This document shows positions 58,267 through 64,000 of a stretch of DNA of 64,000 nt, piece after piece. The stretch comes from Deinococcus radiotolerans. Its GTDB lineage: Bacteria > Deinococcota > Deinococci > Deinococcales > Deinococcaceae. Under the pieces are notes generated by a model, which was given only the letters and a program-made list of their open reading frames with translations, did not search any database and was not told where the DNA came from. The translations under genes were made by a program, and so were the position numbers. Every line of letters begins with the position of its first letter. Position 1 is the first letter of the stretch. The stretch covers positions 62,001 to 126,000 of the forward strand of contig NZ_BMPE01000007.1 of NCBI RefSeq assembly GCF_014647435.1, given 5' to 3'.

Positions 58267-58833
58267 ATGACGCCGACCATCGTGATCGTGCCGGGCCTGG
58301 GAGACAGCGGCCCGGAGCACTGGCAGAGCCTCTGGACCAGCAAGTTCGGCGCGGCGCGCGTGCGGCAGGACGACCCGGACCGGCCCACCCCCGAGACGTG
58401 GTCGGCCCGCCTTCAGGAGGTCATCGACGCGACGCCCGGCGATCTGGTCCTGATTGGGCACTCGTGTGGCGTGCTGAACATCGTCCACTGGGCGCGCCTG
58501 ACTGGCGGGCACCCGCGCGTGAAGGGCGCGATGCTCGTCGGCCCCACCGACGCGGACATGACGATCGAGGAGTATCCAGCTGTGCAGGGCATGGCGCCCG
58601 TGCCCATGCAGCCCCTGCCGTTCCCGGCACTGGTCGTCGCCAGCGAGAACGACCCCTTCGCCACTTTCGAGCGTGCCCAGGCGTTCGCTGAAGCGTGGGA
58701 CGCCGAATTCATCTCGGCGGGCGAGGCCGGGCACATCAACGTCGCCAGCGGGCACGGCGACTGGCCCGACGGCGAGGTGCTGCTGGGCGAGGCCCTGCAC
58801 GCCTGGACACCACCAGATATCGTGCGACTCTGA
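58267..58833 (+). CDS. RBBP9/YdeN-family alpha/beta hydrolase
   Basis: A 188-residue serine hydrolase-like protein. It starts TIVIVPGLGDSGPEHWQSLW, the RBBP9/YdeN signature, with the nucleophile elbow GHSCG (Ser near residue 65) and late Asp and His in ASENDPFATFE and GHINVASGHGDW. TAGCCT (58255-58260) lies 6 nt before the ATG. Substrate unknown. Confidence 0.88.
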   Translation: MTPTIVIVPGLGDSGPEHWQSLWTSKFGAARVRQDDPDRPTPETWSARLQEVIDATPGDLVLIGHSCGVLNIVHWARLTGGHPRVKGAMLVGPTDADMTIEEYPAVQGMAPVPMQPLPFPALVVASENDPFATFERAQAFAEAWDAEFISAGEAGHINVASGHGDWPDGEVLLGEALHAWTPPDIVRL

Positions 58834-58945
58834 ACCGCCACAGTCGAAGTGGCGGGTGGAGTAGGCGAGGAGACGGGTCCTCAGCGGTCTAGTGCGGCGG
58901 TGCCTGTCCCTGCCCACACTCTTCTGCCTGAACCCTGAAACTGGA

Positions 58946-58977
58946 AGCGCGCCCCGATCATATGACCCGGGCGCGCT
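58946..58977. terminator. Bidirectional terminator
   Basis: AGCGCGCCC and GGGCGCGCT form a 9-bp stem with a 14-nt AT-containing loop between the hydrolase and trxA genes, which converge. Confidence 0.75.
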
Positions 58978-58989
58978 GTCCGTTCAGCG

Positions 58990-59325
58990 TCAGGTGCTGG
59001 CGATCTTCTCGTTGCTGTACTTGTCGAGCAGCGCCTCGAAGGCGCGCTTGGGCTGGGCGCCCACAACGCCCTCAACGGGCTGGCCGTCCTTGAAGAGGAT
59101 CAGGGTGGGAATGCTCATGACGCGGTACTGACCCTGCGTGACGGGGTTCTCGTCCACGTTCAGTTTCGCGATCTTGACCTTGCCCTCGTACTGCCCGGCG
59201 AGTTCCTCGATCACCGGCGCGATGATGCGGCAGGGGCCGCACCAGGGGGCCCAGAAGTCCACCAGGGTCAGGCCCTCGCTGATCTCGTTGTTAAAGTTGC
59301 TGTCCGTGAGTTCCACAGGCTTCAT
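58990..59325 (-). CDS. trxA: Thioredoxin
   Basis: A 111-residue thioredoxin with active site WCGPC at residues 28-32 and cis-Pro in SIPTLILFK near residue 76. It reduces disulfides in the cytoplasm with thioredoxin reductase. The frame is open further upstream but TATAGT (59337-59332) lies exactly 6 nt before the ATG at 59325, fixing a leaderless start. Confidence 0.95.
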   Translation of the reverse strand: MKPVELTDSNFNNEISEGLTLVDFWAPWCGPCRIIAPVIEELAGQYEGKVKIAKLNVDENPVTQGQYRVMSIPTLILFKDGQPVEGVVGAQPKRAFEALLDKYSNEKIAST

Positions 59326-59457
59326 GCCCCGACTATACCCCTGGGGGGCAGGGCGGAGATATGCCAGGAGGGGGTGTTCCCTCACCGGTTGTTTAACCGT
59401 GGTGAGGTGCGTCGCAGTTGGCGGTCCCGCGGCCGGGAACGCGCTAGCCTGCCGGGC

Positions 59458-59820
<363 letters not shown>

Positions 59821-59935
59821 CAGTCCGTCAGGTATCCTGACCCGCGAACGCTCAGGTCACGCCCCACAGTGGGCCGCGCCGGGCGTCCGCCGGAGCCGCC
59901 CCATGGCAGGCCCCCGGCCCCAGGAGACAGGACAG

Positions 59936-60514
59936 ATGGAACGTATTGCACTCTTTATTGACGGCGCCAACGTGTACGCAGCAGCGAAACGACTCGGGTG
60001 GAACTTCGACCACCGCAAGATCCTGGAGCACTTCTCCGCTCCGGGCCGCCTGTACAACGCCTTCTACTACACGGCCGTCCCCACCCCCATTGACGACAAG
60101 CAGAAGCGCTTCACGGACGCCCTGACCTACATGGGTTACACGGTCCGCACCCGCCCCCTGCGCGAGGCGACGGACGACAGCGGCGACACGTACCGGCGCG
60201 CCAGCCTCGACATCGAGATCGTCACGGACCTGCTGACCACCAGTGACCAGTACGACACAGCGGTGCTGCTGACCGGCGACGGGGACTTCGAGCGGCCGGT
60301 CGAGGTGCTGCGCGCGCGCGGCAAGCGCGTCGTGGTGGCCAGCATCGCGGAGATGACCAGCTACGAGCTGCGCAACGCTGCCGACCAGTACGTGGACTTC
60401 AAGGACATCCGCGAGCACGTCGAGCGCCCCGGCTACCGCCTGCCCAGCGAGCAGCGCGGCCTGGAAACCCGGCCCTTTTACACGTCCGCCGCCCTGGACG
60501 GCGACGACCGCTGA
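59936..60514 (+). CDS. NYN-domain (LabA/DUF88) protein
   Basis: A 192-residue PIN-like nuclease-fold protein. Acidic residues expected at the active site are visible in LFIDGANVYAAAK (Asp9), SLDIEIVTDLL and LLTGDGDFERPVEVLR. NYN proteins are putative RNases or RNA-binding regulators. GGAGA lies 9 nt before the ATG. The stop overlaps the plsX ATG by one base (TGATG), so the two are co-expressed. Confidence 0.87.
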   Translation: MERIALFIDGANVYAAAKRLGWNFDHRKILEHFSAPGRLYNAFYYTAVPTPIDDKQKRFTDALTYMGYTVRTRPLREATDDSGDTYRRASLDIEIVTDLLTTSDQYDTAVLLTGDGDFERPVEVLRARGKRVVVASIAEMTSYELRNAADQYVDFKDIREHVERPGYRLPSEQRGLETRPFYTSAALDGDDR

Positions 60515-61524
60515 TGAGTCTGCCGGTCGCACTGGACGCGATGGGCGGCGATCACGGCGCCCCACCTAACGTGGAGGGCGCATTGGCCGCGGCCCGCGCG
60601 GGGGTGTCCGTGATTCTCGTGGGGGACCGCGTGAAACTCCACGCGGAACTCGGCCGGCACGCGGGGAGCGCCAGCCTGCCCGTCGAGGTGGTCGAGGCGA
60701 CCGACGTGATCGGCATGGACGAGCACGCCAGTGACGTCCGCAGCCGCACGCAGGCGAGCATCAACGTCGCCTCGCGCCTCGTGAAGGAGGGCCGCGCGTC
60801 CGCGGTGGTCAGCATGGGCCACAGCGGCGCGACCATGGCGTCCGCCCTGCTGACGCTGGGCCGCATCAGGGGCGTCGAGCGGCCCGCGATCCTCACGCAT
60901 CTGCCTGCCAAGGGAGGCTTCACCACCCTGCTGGACGCCGGGGCAAACGCGGACGTGAAGGCCACGTACTACGCGCAGTGGGCGCGGCTGGCCAGCGTGT
61001 ACCTGAAAGTCGTCGAGGACCGCGAGAACCCCACCGTGGGGCTGCTCTCCATCGGCGAGGAGGACCACAAGGGCAGCGCGCTGGTGCTTGAAGCGCACGG
61101 GCTGCTGCGCGCCCTGCACGGCCGGGGCGTGAACTTCCACGGGAACGTGGAGGGCCGCGACATCTTCCGCAACACCACCGACATCGTCGTCACGGACGGC
61201 TTCACCGGAAACGTCGTCCTGAAGCTCGCCGAGGGTGAGGCGAAGGTGCTGTTCGGCTGGGTCAAGGAGGCCCTCCAGAGTGGCCTCAAGAGCAAGATCG
61301 GTGGCCTGCTCGTGCGCGGCTCGCTGCGCGGCCTGGCCGAGCGGATGGACCCCAGCACGTACGGCGCGAGCCTGCTGATCGGCGTGAAGGGCCTGGCGTT
61401 CATTGGGCACGGCAGCGCCGACGCGCGCGCCGTGAAGAACGCCCTGTTGCGCGCCGCCCGCGCGCACGAGGCGAACCTGATTCCCCGCCTGGAGGCGGCC
61501 TTCACGGAACAGTCCTCCGGCTGA
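60514..61524 (+). CDS. plsX: Phosphate acyltransferase PlsX
   Basis: A 336-residue peripheral membrane enzyme that converts acyl-ACP to acyl-phosphate, the first step of glycerophospholipid synthesis with PlsY. The start SLPVALDAMGGDHGAPPNVEGA is diagnostic, as are MGHSGATMASALLTLGRI and TDIVVTDGFTGNVVLKLAEG. Its ATG overlaps the NYN gene stop by 1 bp. The usual fab neighbours are not in the window. Confidence 0.96.
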   Translation: MSLPVALDAMGGDHGAPPNVEGALAAARAGVSVILVGDRVKLHAELGRHAGSASLPVEVVEATDVIGMDEHASDVRSRTQASINVASRLVKEGRASAVVSMGHSGATMASALLTLGRIRGVERPAILTHLPAKGGFTTLLDAGANADVKATYYAQWARLASVYLKVVEDRENPTVGLLSIGEEDHKGSALVLEAHGLLRALHGRGVNFHGNVEGRDIFRNTTDIVVTDGFTGNVVLKLAEGEAKVLFGWVKEALQSGLKSKIGGLLVRGSLRGLAERMDPSTYGASLLIGVKGLAFIGHGSADARAVKNALLRAARAHEANLIPRLEAAFTEQSSG

Positions 61525-61627
61525 CCCGCCCTATTCGACGCCCGCTCTGACCGCAGCCCGGGCGGGCGTGACTGCTGCTGCGCCGCTCCTCTTGGCACGC
61601 TCACCACCTCATGAGAAGGTGTGGGTC

Positions 61628-62812
61628 ATGTTGCAGGAACTCAGTGTTCAGATCGTCAAACCCCAGGTCTGGGTGGGCCTGGCCCTGACGGCGGTGGCCG
61701 CGTACGCCATCTACCGCTTCGGGCGCGTACTGATCGGCGCGCTCGAACCGCACGTGCCCCGCCGCCTGCTGCCCGCTCTGAAGTGGCTGTGGTGGCTGGT
61801 CGTGATCATCGGCTGGCTGGCCGTCGCCACGGCCGTCGCGTACCTGCCCAGCGTGCCCGTCCTGTTCAACCTGGGGCGCGACATCATGGACGGCTTCCGG
61901 CACAGCGCCGGGCAGCTGGTCGTGGTGATCGCCATGGCGCTGATCGCCTGGAACCTGATCGGTACGCTCGCGCAGCGCATCGTGGCCGAACAGGAATTCA
62001 ACCGCCGCAGCGTCCGCGTGCAAACCCTCAAGGGCGTCGTGGAAAGCACCCTGCGGGTCGTGGTTGTCATCCTGAGCGTCATCGCCGCCCTCCAGGCACT
62101 CGGCGTGAACGCCACCAGCCTCCTGGCCGGGGTGTCCGTGCTGGGTCTCGCCGTGGGCTTCGGCGCGCAGAGCCTCATCAAGGACGTCTTCAACGGCTTT
62201 TTCATCCTGCTCGAAGACCAGTACGGCGTGGGCGACGTGATCACCGTGAACACCGGCCAGCTGTCCGGCGGCGTAGAACGCCTGAACCTGCGTGTCACCG
62301 CCCTGCGCGCCCTGGACGGCACCGTGCACATCATCCCCAACGGGCAGATCAACACCGTCAGCGTGAGCAGCAAGGACTGGTCCCGCGTGGTCGCCACCGT
62401 GGACGTCACGTACACCGCGAACATTGACGACGCCCTGCGCGTCCTGGAACAGGTCAGCACTGAGATCTACGAGGCCGACGAGTGGAAGCACTTCTTCCTG
62501 GAGAAACCCGAGCAGCAGGGCGTGACGCAACTCGCTCCGGACGGCGTGACCCTGCGCGCCCTGTTCAAGGTGCAGCCCAAGAGTCAGTACGCCATCGGCC
62601 GCGAGTTCAACCGCCGCATCAAGATCGCCATGGACGAGGCCGGCATCGAGATTCCCTTCCCGCAGCGCAGCCTGAACTTCGGCGGCTCACCCATCGAGAT
62701 CAAACTCACCCGTGAGGATCTGGGCCGTGACCCCCGCGCCACGCAGGACCGCGGCCACGCGCCGGTGCAGCCCACCCTGACCCGCGACCCCGAGGAGAAC
62801 GAGAACACCTGA
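61628..62812 (+). CDS. Small-conductance mechanosensitive channel (MscS family)
   Basis: A 394-residue membrane protein. Hydrophobic segments lie at about residues 15-30, 52-75, 95-115 and 140-165, followed by the pore helix and beta domain with VSVLGLAVGFGAQSLIKDVFNGFFILLEDQYGVGDVI, the MscS hallmark. A charged C-terminal tail ends the protein. GAGAAGG lies about 9 nt before the ATG. It opens on membrane tension to release solutes during osmotic down-shock. Confidence 0.9.
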   Translation: MLQELSVQIVKPQVWVGLALTAVAAYAIYRFGRVLIGALEPHVPRRLLPALKWLWWLVVIIGWLAVATAVAYLPSVPVLFNLGRDIMDGFRHSAGQLVVVIAMALIAWNLIGTLAQRIVAEQEFNRRSVRVQTLKGVVESTLRVVVVILSVIAALQALGVNATSLLAGVSVLGLAVGFGAQSLIKDVFNGFFILLEDQYGVGDVITVNTGQLSGGVERLNLRVTALRALDGTVHIIPNGQINTVSVSSKDWSRVVATVDVTYTANIDDALRVLEQVSTEIYEADEWKHFFLEKPEQQGVTQLAPDGVTLRALFKVQPKSQYAIGREFNRRIKIAMDEAGIEIPFPQRSLNFGGSPIEIKLTREDLGRDPRATQDRGHAPVQPTLTRDPEENENT

Positions 62813-62847
62813 GGTCGAGGGTGGCCGGGCGCACGCCCGGTCTGAAG

Positions 62848-62874
62848 AGGCGGCGGGGTGACGTTCCGCCGCCT
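62848..62874. terminator. Terminator between convergent genes
   Basis: GGCGGCGG and CCGCCGCC arms with a 9-nt loop, preceded by a second hairpin, CCGGGCG-CA-CGCCCGG, at 62825-62840. Both lie between mscS and the cysteine desulfurase gene. Confidence 0.75.
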
Positions 62875-62890
62875 GCGTGGATACGGTGGG

Positions 62891-64000
62891 TTAGACGCGG
62901 CTCCAGGTTGCGGCCTGCACGAGGGCGTGCGCCGCCGCACTGATCTCGGCAGGCGTGGTGGCCGCGCCAAAACTGAAGCGCAGCGACGCGCGGGCCTGCG
63001 CTTCACTCAGGCCCAGGGCGGTCATGACGTGGCTGGGCTGCATGGTGCCCGCGCTGCACGCGCTCCCGGCGCTGGCCGCCACGCCCAGCATGTCGAGGTT
63101 CATCAGCAGCGCCTCGCCGTCCGCGCCGCCCACGGTGACGTTCACGACCTTCGGGCTGCTGTCCGGCGCGTGGTTCACGCTCAGGTCCGGGATGCTCGCG
63201 ACCTCCCGCATGAACTGTTCGCGTAGGGTTCCCAGGTGCGCCAGCGTCGCGCCCTGCGCCGCCGCCGCGTGGGTCAGGGCCACGCCCGCCGCGTACACCC
63301 CAGCGGTGTCCTGCGTGCCCGGGCGCACGCCGCCCTCCTGCCCGCCACCCAACGTCACGGGCGGTAACTGCGTGCCGCGGCGCACGTACACGAAGCCCAC
63401 GCCGCGCGGCCCGCCCCACTTGTGCGCGCTGAACGTCGCAAAGGTCACGCCCCAGCCCGGCAGGTCCACCGGCAGCACACCGGGCGCCTGCACGGCGTCC
63501 GTGTGGTACGGCACCCCGCGTGCAGCCGCCACTGCCGCCAGTGCTGGGGTGTTCTGCACGGCCCCCACCTCATTGTTCGCGTGGTGAATGGACACCAGCG
63601 CCGTATCGTCCCGCAACGCGCCCGCCAGTTCCGCCGGGTCGTAGCGCCCGAACCGGTCCGGCGTCAGGAACGTGACCGCCCAGCCCTGCGCCGCCAGCGC
63701 CCGCGCGGGCGCCAGCACCGCCGAGTGCTCCGTAGGCGTGGTGATCAGGTGACCGGGCCGCCCGTGCGCCTCCTGCCATGCCCGCGTGACGCCCAGCAGC
63801 ACGTGGTTGTCGCCCTCGGTGCCGCCACCGTTGGCGATCAGTGTGCGCGGGTCCACCCCGAACGCCGCCGCCACCCGCGCGCGGCCTTCCTCCAGCCGCT
63901 CACGGGCCGCCTGACCCGCCGCGTGCACACTGGCCGGGTTGCCCGGCAGGGCCGCCGCCTGCGCGTACGCCGCCAGCGCTTCGGGCGTCATGGGGTGCGT
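62891..64000 (-). CDS. Cysteine desulfurase (NifS/IscS family), partial
   Basis: About 370 residues of a PLP enzyme that takes sulfur from cysteine for Fe-S clusters and thiolation. Visible features are TEHSAVLAPARAL, the PLP lysine in FSAHKWGGPRG, RPGTQDTAG and the catalytic Cys in GSACSAGTMQPSHV. An ATG at 63991 exists, but upstream codons THP followed by MTPEALAAY continue the family N-terminus (xxATHPMTPEAL), so the true start lies beyond the window and the 5' end is cut. It may be co-transcribed with sulfur genes outside. Confidence 0.92.
   Translation of the reverse strand, partial: THPMTPEALAAYAQAAALPGNPASVHAAGQAARERLEEGRARVAAAFGVDPRTLIANGGGTEGDNHVLLGVTRAWQEAHGRPGHLITTPTEHSAVLAPARALAAQGWAVTFLTPDRFGRYDPAELAGALRDDTALVSIHHANNEVGAVQNTPALAAVAAARGVPYHTDAVQAPGVLPVDLPGWGVTFATFSAHKWGGPRGVGFVYVRRGTQLPPVTLGGGQEGGVRPGTQDTAGVYAAGVALTHAAAAQGATLAHLGTLREQFMREVASIPDLSVNHAPDSSPKVVNVTVGGADGEALLMNLDMLGVAASAGSACSAGTMQPSHVMTALGLSEAQARASLRFSFGAATTPAEISAAAHALVQAATWSRV

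Overview
This window is a piece of a high-GC Deinococcus-type chromosome. The evidence is the gene complement (type I plus type III glutamine synthetase, a DdrI-like Crp regulator, HemQ, a HelD-type helicase), a radiation/desiccation response motif (RDRM) over the gyrA promoter, and more than twenty starts in which a TANNNT hexamer sits only 5-9 nt before the start codon, the leaderless-mRNA arrangement known from Deinococcus. No tRNA, rRNA, IS element, prophage or CRISPR array was seen. The window looks like ordinary core chromosome with a few decaying genes and several cis-regulatory RNAs.

Layout. 1-427: 5' part of a lipocalin-like lipoprotein gene. 569-6301: leftward branched-chain amino acid ABC transporter livK-livH-livM-livG-livF. 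6530-15482: M1 metallopeptidase, BON/LysM protein, ftsW-murD, a repeat-containing exported protein, trmFO, a YdcF-like protein and a DUF305 protein. 15540-17345: glyS behind a glycine T-box. 17536-19999: HelD-like helicase and a hydrophilin-like small protein. 20059-23895: divergent glnA/glnN. 24006-29870: AAC(3)-family protein, ferredoxin-NADP reductase, DdrI-like regulator, gyrA with RDRM. 29977-34937: broken tyrosine phosphatase, three tandem Roadblock proteins, hemB, dual-specificity phosphatase, an IsdG-type heme monooxygenase gene broken by a stop codon, and small proteins. 34921-39711: P450 and sdhCDAB. 39912-44853: small proteins, cysS behind a probable cysteine attenuator, LysR regulator, PhoU-like protein. 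44920-49645: sugar-type ABC transporter operon ending in an SsuD-like monooxygenase. 49818-57099: PepF, SppA, rbfA, a thioesterase, Nudix, cytochrome c, a BtuF-like protein, HemQ. 57249-64000: small enzymes, thioredoxin, plsX, MscS and a cysteine desulfurase cut by the right edge.

The strongest unusual signal is upstream of cysS. A leaderless 8-codon peptide, MTTLCCTP, with tandem Cys codons is followed by mutually exclusive antiterminator and terminator hairpins, the logic of ribosome-mediated cysteine attenuation. Other points of interest are the glycine T-box with a readable GGC specifier, the overlapping divergent leaderless promoters at 57824-57850, a uORF coupled to rbfA, and the ABC transporter/SsuD-like operon.
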